From the NCBI GenBank assembly GCA_023393455.1, contig JAEWLJ010000020.1, positions 60,996 to 124,995 of the forward strand: DNA of 64,000 nt, written 5' to 3'. This document shows positions 50,000 to 58,571 of this stretch, one piece after another. How positions within the stretch are numbered: position 1 is the first letter of the stretch; each line of letters begins with the position of its first letter. Below the pieces are notes generated by a model. It saw only the letters and a program-made list of their open reading frames with translations. It made no database searches and had not been told where the DNA came from. The position numbers and the translations under genes are program-made. The DNA comes from Methanobacteriota archaeon (GTDB lineage: Archaea; Halobacteriota; Methanomicrobia; Methanomicrobiales; Methanoculleaceae).

Positions 50000-51541
50000 A
50001 TGCCAAACTGTACCACCTTCCTCGATGCCAACGCCTGTAACCCCGAAAAGATCGCTCTCGTCGTCCCCTCGACCGGAGAGTCCTACACCCGCGCCGAACT
50101 CCGGGACCGGGTCTGCCGGGTCGGGCGCGGCCTCCTGGACCTCGGGATCGAACGCGGGGAGCGGGTCTGCATCTACCTCGACAGTTCAGTGGAATACCTC
50201 GTCAGTTACCTTGCTCTCTGGCGCATCGGCGCCGTCGCCGTCCCGACGAACCGGGTCTATAGGGAGACCGAGGTCCTTTACGCTGCCCGTGACGCAGGGG
50301 CCGTCACCATCATCACCGACACGGAGGGTGCCGCCCTCGTCGACCGCATCCGTGACCGGGCACCGGCGCTCCGGCACGTCATCGCCGTCGGGGGGGAGGC
50401 CGACGGCGCCACCTCCTGGACAGATCTCCTCCGGGCCCCGGCGGATCTCCGTGCCGTCCACTGCCGGTTCGACGACCTCTGCCAGATCCAGTACACCTCC
50501 GGCACCACCGGCAAACCGAAGGGCGCCATGCTCACTCACGGGAACTGGATCGCCGCGATGGACGCCGAGCGGGACGTCCTCCGGATCACCGACGAGGACG
50601 TCTACCTCGGGATCTACCCGATGGGGCACGTCGGCATCAGCTGGGGGATCGCCACCCTCCGGGCCGGCGGAACCTACGTCGTCATGGAGCGGTTCGAGCT
50701 CGACCGCTACCTCGACCTCGCACGCGAGTACCGGGCCACGATCGTCGCCGGGATGCCGCCGGTGATCCACTCCCTCCTCCAGACCCCGCCCGGGACCGAG
50801 ACGGCATTCACCACCACCCGCGTGATGATCAGCGGCGGCGGCCCCCTGACCCCCGGGGTCTGGAAACCCTTCCACGATCGGTTCGGTATTCCCATCGTCA
50901 ACGCCTACGGCCTCTCCGAGACGGTCGTCGTCGGGACCGGGACTGCCATCCGCCCCGAGCACTACGCGACCGTGGATGAATTCCGGAGTGTCGGCACCCC
51001 GGTCGGGTTCTCGGAGGTGAAGATCGTCGATGCGAACGACCCTTACCTGGAACTCGGACCCGGCGAGGACGGCGAGATCGCCCTCCGGGGGCCGGGGGTG
51101 GCGCTCGGCTACTGGGAGATGCCTGAAGAGACCGCCGCCGTCTTCCTCCCCGACGGCTGGTTCCTGACCGGCGACGTCGGCCACCTGGACGCCGAAGGAA
51201 TGCTCTACATCACCGACCGGAAGAAGGATATGATCGTCATGTCGGGCTGGAAGGTCTACCCGACCGAGGTCGAGGACGTCCTCATCCAGCACCCGGGCGT
51301 CCGTGACGCGGCGGTCTTCGGATGCACCGACGAGCACCGGGGCGAGGTGCCGGTGGCCGTGGTGGTCACCTCCAAAGACGGTGTTACGCCTGGTGAGATC
51401 ATCGCCTTCGCCCGCGAACGCCTCGCAGGCTACAAGGTTCCCCGCCGGATCATCTTCGTCAGCGATATCCCCCGGGTGAACGGGTGGAAACTCCTCAGGA
51501 AGCGTCTCCGGGAGGATTATTGCACCACCGGCGGTGTGTGA
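50000..51541 (+). CDS. AMP-forming acyl-CoA synthetase/ligase
   Basis: A 513-residue member of the adenylate-forming enzyme superfamily. The ATP-binding P-loop is YTSGTTGKPKGAMLTH (about residue 170), followed by NAYGLSETVV, the hinge Asp in DGWFLTGDVGHLD, DRKKDMIVMSGWKVYP, and the C-terminal catalytic Lys near PRVNGWKLLRKRL, where the usual SGK is GWK. It activates an organic acid as acyl-adenylate and passes it to CoA. The chain length cannot be read, and the gene has no obvious partner except the KaiC-like gene after 73 bases. Hydrogenotrophic methanogens may use such enzymes for acetate or propionate assimilation. Confidence 0.88.
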   Translation: MPNCTTFLDANACNPEKIALVVPSTGESYTRAELRDRVCRVGRGLLDLGIERGERVCIYLDSSVEYLVSYLALWRIGAVAVPTNRVYRETEVLYAARDAGAVTIITDTEGAALVDRIRDRAPALRHVIAVGGEADGATSWTDLLRAPADLRAVHCRFDDLCQIQYTSGTTGKPKGAMLTHGNWIAAMDAERDVLRITDEDVYLGIYPMGHVGISWGIATLRAGGTYVVMERFELDRYLDLAREYRATIVAGMPPVIHSLLQTPPGTETAFTTTRVMISGGGPLTPGVWKPFHDRFGIPIVNAYGLSETVVVGTGTAIRPEHYATVDEFRSVGTPVGFSEVKIVDANDPYLELGPGEDGEIALRGPGVALGYWEMPEETAAVFLPDGWFLTGDVGHLDAEGMLYITDRKKDMIVMSGWKVYPTEVEDVLIQHPGVRDAAVFGCTDEHRGEVPVAVVVTSKDGVTPGEIIAFARERLAGYKVPRRIIFVSDIPRVNGWKLLRKRLREDYCTTGGV

Positions 51542-51614
51542 GGCCGTACCCGATGGGTAGTATTAAGAAAAGGGCCGCGAATAGTTAGTCCCGAGAGATA
51601 TCTGAGGTATAGAC

Positions 51615-52193
51615 GTGGCAGACACCACCAGACGTTCGACAGGAATCGCGGGCCTTGACCTTGCACTCGACGGAGGATTTCCACCGGCAACGCGTGTCAT
51701 CATCTCCGGTGCTCCTCTGAGCGGCCTAGAACTCCTGGCTCAGCAGTTCTGGCAGGCAGGAGAGGGCACTTACCTGATGCTTGACGCCGTGCCGGCTGAG
51801 GATATGACCGACGCACGACGGATGGATGCCGCAACGCTTGCCGGGGCCATGCAGGGAGAGCGGATCATCGTGGACTCCCTCTCTACGTTGGTCATCGCGT
51901 GGGGGGTTGACGCAGCCGTCGATTTCGTCCTGCAGGAGACCCGCGAGGTCGTTGATTCGGGAGCAACCATCGTCTACCTCTTCTACACGGGTCTCCACAG
52001 CCCCCTCGAGGAAGCGCGGATGATGCGTGCCGCCGACATCTTCATCACCCTCAGGCACCAGGTCCACGGCAACGAGTTCGAGCGGACGCTCGCCATTGAG
52101 AAGATCAAAGGTTCAGACGTGCCGCAACGGGTGATCCCCTATCACATCGTCGCACGAGGCCTCGAACTCTCGACGACGAGCCGGGTGGTCTAG
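51615..52193 (+). CDS. KaiC/RadA-superfamily protein with degenerate P-loop
   Basis: A 192-residue RecA-fold protein of the KaiC-like (RAD55) type. The typical TGIAGLDLALDGGFPP opening is followed by GAPLSGLEL, where GxxGxGK(S/T) has lost Gly35 and the Lys (Leu38). The Walker B-like RIIVDSLSTL and the late EKIKGSDVPQRVIPYHI segment are kept. So it has the fold but probably cannot hydrolyse ATP normally. GTG 51615 is the start, with GAGGT at 51604-51608. It could act as a partner of an active KaiC-like protein. It lies 73 bases after the acyl-CoA synthetase gene. Confidence 0.7.
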   Translation: MADTTRRSTGIAGLDLALDGGFPPATRVIISGAPLSGLELLAQQFWQAGEGTYLMLDAVPAEDMTDARRMDAATLAGAMQGERIIVDSLSTLVIAWGVDAAVDFVLQETREVVDSGATIVYLFYTGLHSPLEEARMMRAADIFITLRHQVHGNEFERTLAIEKIKGSDVPQRVIPYHIVARGLELSTTSRVV

Positions 52194-52227
52194 ACCGGGG
52201 CCCGCCATTGCGTGAGACGGTAACGGC

Positions 52228-53130
52228 TCAGTCCGGGTACCCGGCCCGGACTTCGTCTGCCGCAACAACCATATTCTTCAGTTTCCCGAGTGCCGCCTCA
52301 CGTGTCTGCATCCGGAGGCCGCAGTCGGGATCAACGAGCATCGCTTCTGGCGAGAAGACGTCGACACCGGCCTCGATCCTTCTTCGAATCGTCTCGACGC
52401 TCTCGACGGCGGGGTCGGCCGAGTCCACGCAACCGTAACCGACCATCCGGCCGCGCAGATCCTTTTTGGAGAGTATTTCGAGATTTTCGGGGCAGTTTGC
52501 GAACTCAAAGTCGAATACGGCGACGTTCGTCTTGAGGACTTCGTCGATGACCGCCCCGAGGTTTCCGCAGACGTGGAGGCAGACGGGGACCTGGAGCTGC
52601 CCGGCGATTGCGCTCACCGCCTCGCGGCCGACGGCAAGGTTCGCCGCGCCCGTGGAGAAGATCGGCTCGTCGATCTGCAGAAGCGTGACCCCGGCGTCCT
52701 GGAGGTAGCCCGCCTCGACCGCGAGCACCTGAGCGAGGTCCTGAACCAGATCGTCTTTGTTCCGGTAGAACGTCGTCTCTATCGAGAGCCCGTAGGCGAG
52801 CGTGCTCGGGCCGGTGAGGATTCCCTTCACCGCCGGGTGCCGGGAGAGGGCATACCTCGTGTCCGCGAGCGTCATGGGCCGTTGTGCAGGCTGGACCTTC
52901 CCGACGACCGACGACCCGCGGATGCCGGCGAGGTGGGAGGTGAAGGCGTGGATCATGTCGCCCCGGACCTGGCCGTCAGAGATGAGATCGATCCCGGCGC
53001 CGATCTGGTCGGCGACCGCCATCTCGACCGCCTGCTTCAGCGGGTCCATACGGGCAAAGAGTCCCGAGCCTTTCACCACCGGATAACTCCCGACCACCGT
53101 GGTTGGGAGACATTTGTTCATGAATGTCAT
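52228..53130 (-). CDS. metE: Archaeal methionine synthase (MetE C-terminal type)
   Basis: A 300-residue protein corresponding to the catalytic C-terminal half of cobalamin-independent methionine synthase. Homologues in methanogens transfer methyl from methylcobamide to homocysteine rather than from folate. The zinc ligands appear in CLHVCGN (His and Cys) and in DPDCGLR (Cys). VGSYP near the N-terminus, and QIDEP, are family motifs. The start overlaps the aspS stop (ATGA at 53127-53130), so the two are coupled. Length fits the archaeal single-domain form. Confidence 0.9.
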   Translation of the reverse strand: MTFMNKCLPTTVVGSYPVVKGSGLFARMDPLKQAVEMAVADQIGAGIDLISDGQVRGDMIHAFTSHLAGIRGSSVVGKVQPAQRPMTLADTRYALSRHPAVKGILTGPSTLAYGLSIETTFYRNKDDLVQDLAQVLAVEAGYLQDAGVTLLQIDEPIFSTGAANLAVGREAVSAIAGQLQVPVCLHVCGNLGAVIDEVLKTNVAVFDFEFANCPENLEILSKKDLRGRMVGYGCVDSADPAVESVETIRRRIEAGVDVFSPEAMLVDPDCGLRMQTREAALGKLKNMVVAADEVRAGYPD

Positions 53131-54416
53131 GGGGTCAGTCTGTGCCGGTCACGCGGGAAGAGCACCGCCTCACGGATATTCTGGAGGTCGAGCATCGTCA
53201 TCACCAGGCGCTCGATGCCGAGCCCCCACCCGGCATGCGGGGGCATGCCGTAGCAGAACGTCTTCAGGTAGAACTCAAAACTCTCGGGAGAGAGGCCCTT
53301 GGCGCGGATCCGCTCCACAAGGAGGTCGTAATCGTGGATACGCTGGGCACCGGAGGAGAGTTCCATCCGGGGGTGCATCATATCGAACGCCTTGCAGAAC
53401 TCCGGTCTGTCCGGGTAGGGCATCGCGTAGTAGGGCCTGATATCAGTCGGCCAGTCGACGATGAAGTAGTGCTGCCCGACCGTGTCGCCGATCGCCCGCT
53501 CGGCCGCCGGGGAGAGGTCGTCGCCGAAGGTGAGTTTCTCCTCGACGGTGCGGTTTGCCACCTCGATCGCCTCCGTATACGGGATCCGGGGGAATGGCTT
53601 TGCCGGGGTCTTGAGATCGACCCCGAGTTCTGCGAGGTGTTCGGCACAGTTCTCCCGGACATACTCGTAGATGTGGACGATCAGGTCCTCGAGAAGCACC
53701 ATGACGTCGTTGTGGTCGGCAAACGAGACCTCGACATCAAGGCTCGTCGCCTCGTTGAGGTGCCGGACGGTGTTGTGCTCCTCGGCACGGAAGATGGGGC
53801 CGAGCTCAAAGACGCTCTCGAACCCGGCAGCCATCATCATCTGCTTGTAGAGCTGGGGGCTCTGGTTCAGGAACGCCTCCTTCTCGAAGTAGGCGATCGG
53901 GAAGAGTTCCGTGCCGCCCTCGGTCGCGGCGGCGACGATCTTGGGGGTGGTGATGTTGATGCAGCCCCGGGAGGCAAGGAACGCGGTCGCGGACGAGGTC
54001 ACCGCCGAGCGGATGAAGAAGATGGCCCGGACGCGCGGTTTTCTCGCGTCCAGGAACCGGGAATCGAGCCGGGTATCCATCTCGGCGGGCACCTTCTCGG
54101 CGACATCGAGCGGGAGCGGGCTCTTTGCGAGACTGACGATCTCAAGCTCGTCCGGAACGATCTCGCGCCCACCGGGGGCTTTCTCGATCGCTTTTACCCT
54201 GCCCAGGACCCTGACCACAGACTCTTTTGAGACGTTCCGGACGGTTTCCAGGATCTCCGCCGGGACCTTCTTCTTCGGAATGGTCACCTGGATGATGCCG
54301 GTCCGGTCGCGGATCAGGAAGAACGCGAGTCCTCCGAGGTCGCGAACCTCGTGCACCCAGCCGACGATCTCGGCAGATTCCGTCTCAGCGGTTACGGCCT
54401 GTATTGGTAGACGCAT
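53127..54416 (-). CDS. aspS: Aspartyl-tRNA synthetase (archaeal, probably non-discriminating)
   Basis: A 429-residue class II synthetase. The N-terminal OB-fold anticodon domain (VGWVHEVRDLGGLAFFLIRD) and catalytic motifs 2 (FRAEEHNTVRHLNEATSLD) and 3 (GWGLGIERLVMTML) are complete. Archaeal AspRS of this length usually charges both tRNA-Asp and tRNA-Asn, in which case GatCAB makes Asn-tRNA; this is family knowledge, not shown here. The promoter region between 54417 and 54536 has the TATA-like GCAAAATACC on the minus strand. metE follows with a four-base overlap. Confidence 0.94.
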   Translation of the reverse strand: MRLPIQAVTAETESAEIVGWVHEVRDLGGLAFFLIRDRTGIIQVTIPKKKVPAEILETVRNVSKESVVRVLGRVKAIEKAPGGREIVPDELEIVSLAKSPLPLDVAEKVPAEMDTRLDSRFLDARKPRVRAIFFIRSAVTSSATAFLASRGCINITTPKIVAAATEGGTELFPIAYFEKEAFLNQSPQLYKQMMMAAGFESVFELGPIFRAEEHNTVRHLNEATSLDVEVSFADHNDVMVLLEDLIVHIYEYVRENCAEHLAELGVDLKTPAKPFPRIPYTEAIEVANRTVEEKLTFGDDLSPAAERAIGDTVGQHYFIVDWPTDIRPYYAMPYPDRPEFCKAFDMMHPRMELSSGAQRIHDYDLLVERIRAKGLSPESFEFYLKTFCYGMPPHAGWGLGIERLVMTMLDLQNIREAVLFPRDRHRLTP

Positions 54417-54536
54417 GTGAAAAACCTGATACAGTGTGGGCCCCAGGAGGTATTTTGCTTTGCGCTCCCGCTCCCCAGAAGAGGTCGGCGGGGCAGCCGC
54501 AGGAGAAGAGAGCGGCCGCCCCGGGGGGTGCAGGTC

Positions 54537-55079
54537 TTAGAGGAAGACAGCTGCGGCGATGACCGTCGTCCAGCGGCCGTCCATGACCCCTTCCGCCGCC
54601 TGGCAGGTATGGGTCGTGTTGATGATCCGGCCGCTCGCCTTGTAGATCTGTTCCCGCTCCTGCCACGCCTTGTCGGGATCGAACTCGATCCCGAGCGTCG
54701 TCGCAAGCATGGTCGCTGCAAGGTCCTCGGCGTATTCACCCGAGACCTCCGCCGTCTCGCCGAAGGCGTGGTGCTCGGAGAGGTAGCCGTAGGTGTTGCT
54801 CTCCTTCGGCATCGCGTGACCGATGGCCGCGGAGGCGAGCCGGCTCGGCTCGTTGGTCTCGGCGCGGGCCATGACGACATAGACGATGCTGCCCGGGGAG
54901 AGTTCCTTCAAGCCTTCCTCAGGCGAGACCAGCTGGCAGTTCGGGGGGAAGATACTCGAGACGTAGACCAGATTGTACTTCTCGATACCCGCCTCCCTGA
55001 GGGCCAGTTCAAACGATGCCAGCTTGTCTTTGTGGATCCCCACACCTTTCGTAAAGAAACACTTGGTCGGAACGAACAT
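54537..55079 (-). CDS. pdaD: Pyruvoyl-dependent arginine decarboxylase
   Basis: A 180-residue proenzyme that cleaves itself between Ser41 and Ser42 (YVSSIFPP) to create the pyruvoyl group. It decarboxylates arginine to agmatine. The N-terminal beta strand FVPTKCFFTKGVGIHKDKLASFE and the ARAETNEPSRLASAAIG segment are diagnostic. Agmatine is the substrate of the fused AguB-AguA protein at 8453-10372. A strong TATA element lies upstream on the minus strand. Confidence 0.94.
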   Translation of the reverse strand: MFVPTKCFFTKGVGIHKDKLASFELALREAGIEKYNLVYVSSIFPPNCQLVSPEEGLKELSPGSIVYVVMARAETNEPSRLASAAIGHAMPKESNTYGYLSEHHAFGETAEVSGEYAEDLAATMLATTLGIEFDPDKAWQEREQIYKASGRIINTTHTCQAAEGVMDGRWTTVIAAAVFL

Positions 55080-55102
55080 TAAGGATCTTCTTATCGCTTG
55101 TT

Positions 55103-55117
55103 TTTTTTAATATTTTC
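55103..55117 (-). promoter_or_regulatory. Promoter of pdaD
   Basis: Read leftward this is a strong archaeal promoter, an A-rich recognition stretch with AAATATTAAAA placed about 30 bases before the ATG at 55079, so the transcript is nearly leaderless. Confidence 0.55.
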
Positions 55118-55356
55118 GGTTATATCCGTCACAAATTCAAAACGGGGCAAAATTTCGCACCAATTTGGCATTAGGCGAATGGGGTGCTGGAATATATGAA
55201 ATTACCCGGAAAAACGCGGGTAATTTATTGCCCTCCAGGCGACTGCGGTTACGCTCGATCCCGTCTATCCATTCCTTAAAAATCGGGATTGGAGCATATC
55301 CAGCGGCAACCCGGGACCTTCCCGCAGGTCGCCGGGAAGAGGGTGGAGCGCACCCG
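55118..55356. other. AT-rich gap with a ten-base-pair hairpin
   Basis: No gene was seen. AAATTACCCG (55199-55208), an eight-base loop and CGGGTAATTT (55217-55226) form a perfect stem. Placed downstream of the leftward HEAT-repeat gene, it may act as its terminator. The strip is much more AT-rich than the surroundings. Confidence 0.4.
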
Positions 55357-56529
55357 TCAGGCGAGGTCTCCCCGCGCCTTGATCACCTCAAGCGCCTCGA
55401 ACGCCTCGCGCCGTACATCCCTGTCGGAGTCCTGGAGGAGGGGCTGCAGCGCTTCGGACGCGCCGGGAACGCCGAGCTCGCCGAGAACGATGACCGATCT
55501 GCGCCGGGTCCCGGCATCGCCGGCACCGGTGAGATCTATCAGGGCCGGCGCAGCCGCCTCGCCGACCCGCCAGAGCGCCTCCATCGCCCGGTGCCGTGCG
55601 GTTTCGTCGCCGTTCCCGAGGGCCTCGACGAGCGGACCGACGGCCGGCGTACCGATGCCCGCGAGCGCCCCGCCGGCATGCCATCTCACCTCGCGGTCGG
55701 GGTCGGCAAGTGCCTCGATGAGCGGTGTGATCGCCTCTTCCGACCGGATATCGCCGAGCACCCGGGTGGCCCACCGGCGGACGTGCGGTCGGTCGTCCCG
55801 GAGAGCGGCCGAGAGGGGGCCGGCCGCCGGGAGGCCGATACGGGTGAGAACCGCTGCGCTTCGCCGCCGGAAGTCCTCGTCATCGTCGCCGAGGGCCCCG
55901 ATGCAGGGGGAGACCGCCGCCTCGCCGAAGGCGGCAAGCGCGTCGGCGGCGAGAGACCTGACCTGCTCGTCCGGGTCGCGAAGGAGAGCGGCAAGCCCCT
56001 CGATGCCGCGCCCGTCCCGGGCACGCCTCACCCCGGCGATAGCACACCGCCGAACCCGGGGATCGTCGTCGCCGAGCGCCTCCAGATAGGCGTCTGTGGC
56101 CGGGAACCCCGCGAGCGCCTCCAGCGCCCCGTACCGGACGGCCGCATCTTCATGGTGTGCCGCCTCCTTCAGGGCGTCCGCTGCCGGGCTCCCGATCGAC
56201 CGGAGCGCCAGGGCGGCGTCCTGCCGCATGGCGTCGTCCGCGTGTGAGAACGTCCCGATGAGGTGCGGGATCGCCGCCGGCCCCACCCGGCCGAGGGCGG
56301 CCGCCGCCTCCCGCCGGACACACCAGTCCTCGTCCCCGAGCCCTTTCATCAACGGGAGCACCGCGGCATCGCCGATCTCCCCGAGCGCCCGCACCGCTCT
56401 CCACCGGGCCACGATATCCTCGCTCTCAAGCGAGAGAGCGAGTCCCGCTACCCGGGCTTCCTCCTCCGCATCGACTGATGCGCTCGTTTCTTCCCCCTTC
56501 CTGCGTCCAAGCCGGTTCCACAGTCCCAT
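55357..56529 (-). CDS. HEAT-repeat (PBS lyase-like) protein
   Basis: A 390-residue protein made of about eleven to twelve HEAT-like repeats of about 30 residues, each with the pattern A(V/L)xxLGxIGDxxAxxxL followed by D...VRxxAAxAL. Residues 1-30 are charged and precede the array. Such scaffolds mediate protein binding; some methanogen members accompany cobalamin, F420 or phycobilin-like lyase homologues, but no partner is visible here. GGAGGAT just upstream of the ATG at 56529 sets the start, and shorter upstream extensions lack it. The next gene is divergent. Confidence 0.83.
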   Translation of the reverse strand: MGLWNRLGRRKGEETSASVDAEEEARVAGLALSLESEDIVARWRAVRALGEIGDAAVLPLMKGLGDEDWCVRREAAAALGRVGPAAIPHLIGTFSHADDAMRQDAALALRSIGSPAADALKEAAHHEDAAVRYGALEALAGFPATDAYLEALGDDDPRVRRCAIAGVRRARDGRGIEGLAALLRDPDEQVRSLAADALAAFGEAAVSPCIGALGDDDEDFRRRSAAVLTRIGLPAAGPLSAALRDDRPHVRRWATRVLGDIRSEEAITPLIEALADPDREVRWHAGGALAGIGTPAVGPLVEALGNGDETARHRAMEALWRVGEAAAPALIDLTGAGDAGTRRRSVIVLGELGVPGASEALQPLLQDSDRDVRREAFEALEVIKARGDLA

Positions 56530-56803
56530 CGGTATCCTCCGTACGATCGGTCTTCTCCGATGATGGTAAGTGGCAGAGGATGGAGTATAACCCTTCTGAT
56601 CTCCTCCCGAGGCCCGGGGAACCGCCCATTGCCACGCTCTCCCGCCGCCACCCCGAAAGGAACGCTTATATGGGATGGGGCAGCATCCCGTGCTCCCGGG
56701 AGCGGCATCATTTCCCAGGTTGCGGCACCGGATTCCCACGCGCGCCCTGCACCGGGAGGAGCAACCCCATGTCGGTGCCGCAACCGGGAAGGATGACGGG
56801 GCC

Positions 56804-57082
56804 ATGAGGTTCTCCGAAGATGAGGTGAGACGAATGTACGCGGATAAGACGGTAAGTTGTGTCGGCATGTGCCAGTCGCCCATGCTCATGATCGAGGAGG
56901 GGATGGAAGTGCTCGAGAAAGGGCAGGTTCTGCAGGTGACGGCCGACAGGCCCGACCTTGTCGAATCGGTCAGGTCGTGGGCCGCCGAGAACGGGCATAA
57001 TATCGAGGAAGAGCATCTCGCAAGCGGCGTGACGACCTTCATCATGCGTAAGGGAACGGCTCCGGTGGCAAAGACGACGTGA
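56804..57082 (+). CDS. TusA-like small sulfur-carrier protein
   Basis: A 92-residue protein resembling the TusA/SirA fold. The motif is VGMCQSPML in place of the usual CPxP; one Cys is followed by Gln-Ser-Pro and another Cys lies four residues earlier (CVGMC). The GQVLQVTADRPDLVESVRSWAAENGH portion is typical of the family, which carries persulfide sulfur. It lies 115 bases upstream of the IscU-like gene on the same strand, which suggests a shared sulfur-transfer function. No IscS desulfurase is in the window. The gap 56530-56803 holds its promoter and nothing else recognised. Confidence 0.72.
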   Translation: MRFSEDEVRRMYADKTVSCVGMCQSPMLMIEEGMEVLEKGQVLQVTADRPDLVESVRSWAAENGHNIEEEHLASGVTTFIMRKGTAPVAKTT

Positions 57083-57197
57083 CCGGCCGAAATGCGGGCT
57101 CCTGCGCGGCACGGGCGGTGTAACCCCGGACGAGGGGCGCCGCAGAGAAACAGTTAAACGCCTGCGGGCTATTATACCGCTAGAGGACGGTAGCATC

Positions 57198-57587
57198 ATG
57201 GCAGAACAGGTCGGATACAGCCAGAAGGTTATGGAGCACTTCATGAACCCGCACAACGTCGGGGTGATCGAGAACCCGGACGGTTACGGCAAGGTCGGCA
57301 ACCCTGTCTGCGGGGATATCATGGAGATCTTCATCAAGGTCAAGGACGACGTCATCGAGGATGTCAGGTTCCGGACGTTCGGGTGCGGGTCGGCGATCGC
57401 AACGAGCAGCATGGTGACCGATATGGCCAAAGGAAAGACGCTTGAGGAGGCTATGGCGATCACCCGCGACGATGTCGCGACCGAACTCGACGGGCTGCCG
57501 CCGAAGAAGATGCACTGCTCGAACCTGGCGGCGGACGCGCTCCACGCGGCGATAGAGGACTACCGGGGGAAACAAAAGAAGGAGTGA
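57198..57587 (+). CDS. iscU: Iron-sulfur cluster scaffold IscU/NifU-like protein
   Basis: A 129-residue IscU-type scaffold. The three cluster cysteines are Cys38 (NPVCGD, with Asp40), Cys63 (FGCGSA) and Cys107 (KMHCSN), all in place. It accepts sulfur and iron and passes assembled clusters to target proteins. IscS is absent in the window; methanogens often use sulfide directly. It is probably driven by its own promoter and lies nine bases from the convergent cofD. Confidence 0.9.
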   Translation: MAEQVGYSQKVMEHFMNPHNVGVIENPDGYGKVGNPVCGDIMEIFIKVKDDVIEDVRFRTFGCGSAIATSSMVTDMAKGKTLEEAMAITRDDVATELDGLPPKKMHCSNLAADALHAAIEDYRGKQKKE

Positions 57588-57596
57588 AAGGGTCTT

Positions 57597-58499
57597 TTAG
57601 CACCCGTAGACCAGGGTCTGGATGTTCTTCGCGAGGTCGAGGCTCTTGCCCCGGTTGACCATCAGGGTGTCGAGGCGGAGTGCCCCGGGAAGCTCGACCG
57701 GGTCGCGGATGTCCTGGATGAAGACGTCCACGAACTCCTCGTAGAGACCGTAGGTTCCGGCGGACGAGGCCTCTTTTCCGAACGCCTGCATCAGGGCCGC
57801 CGCCGGGCCGCTGACCGGCGCATCCCCGATGAACGGGCTGACGGCGATGACGTGTTGCCGCCGGAGCGCCTCCCGCACCCCGGCGCACTCGAGAATCGGG
57901 GATATGCTCGTGACGGGGTTGCTCGGCCCGACCACGACGGCGTCGCTTCCCTCGATCGCCTCGATCACCTCGTCGGTCGCGACCGGCGGCTCGTCGAACT
58001 TGCGGACGACGCCGTCGATCGCGACGTCCCCGCGGTGCTTCACCCAGTACTCCTGGAAGTGCATCTCTCCCCGGGGCGTCCTGACATAGGTCGTCACGGC
58101 GGAGTCGGTCATGGGAAGGACGGTCGCCCGGATGCCCAGCCTGTTGCAGAGTGTCCGGGTTATCTCCGTCAGCCGCATGCCGTTCCTGAGCATCTCTCCC
58201 CGTGCTGCATGGATCGCCCTGTCCTGGTCGCCGACGGCGATGTACTCGTCGACGCCGAGCCGTGCGAGGAGGTCGTGGGTGATGTAGGTGTCATTGCGGA
58301 TCCCCCACCACCGGTTGGTGTCGAGGATGCCTGCAAAGAGGTACATGACCGTGTCGATATCGGGCGAGAGGTGGTTGCCGGAGAGCCAGGTGTCCTCGGC
58401 CGTGTTGACGACGACCGCGACATCCCGATCGTCCAGCAGTTCCCGCATCCCGCGGAGGAGTTTCGGGGTTCCGGTTCCGCCCGAGAGGAAGGTTATCAT
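57597..58499 (-). CDS. cofD: 2-phospho-L-lactate transferase CofD
   Basis: A 300-residue enzyme of coenzyme F420 biosynthesis that joins a phosphorylated three-carbon acid to 7,8-didemethyl-8-hydroxy-5-deazariboflavin (Fo), from a GDP- (or GTP-)activated donor. The motifs GGTGTPK (7-13), NTAEDTW (32-38) and SPDIDT (45-50) are intact, and GPSNPVTSISPIL near residue 190 is typical. The gene follows the paralogue at 58572-59474, with a 72-base gap, and is convergent with iscU. It seems the standard cofD. Confidence 0.93.
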   Translation of the reverse strand: MITFLSGGTGTPKLLRGMRELLDDRDVAVVVNTAEDTWLSGNHLSPDIDTVMYLFAGILDTNRWWGIRNDTYITHDLLARLGVDEYIAVGDQDRAIHAARGEMLRNGMRLTEITRTLCNRLGIRATVLPMTDSAVTTYVRTPRGEMHFQEYWVKHRGDVAIDGVVRKFDEPPVATDEVIEAIEGSDAVVVGPSNPVTSISPILECAGVREALRRQHVIAVSPFIGDAPVSGPAAALMQAFGKEASSAGTYGLYEEFVDVFIQDIRDPVELPGALRLDTLMVNRGKSLDLAKNIQTLVYGC

Positions 58500-58571
58500 T
58501 GGATAGTTAGCGTATCAAGTGCATCGATATATGAATTTTCCCAAAATGTGCCGGGGGCGGATGCCCTACTT

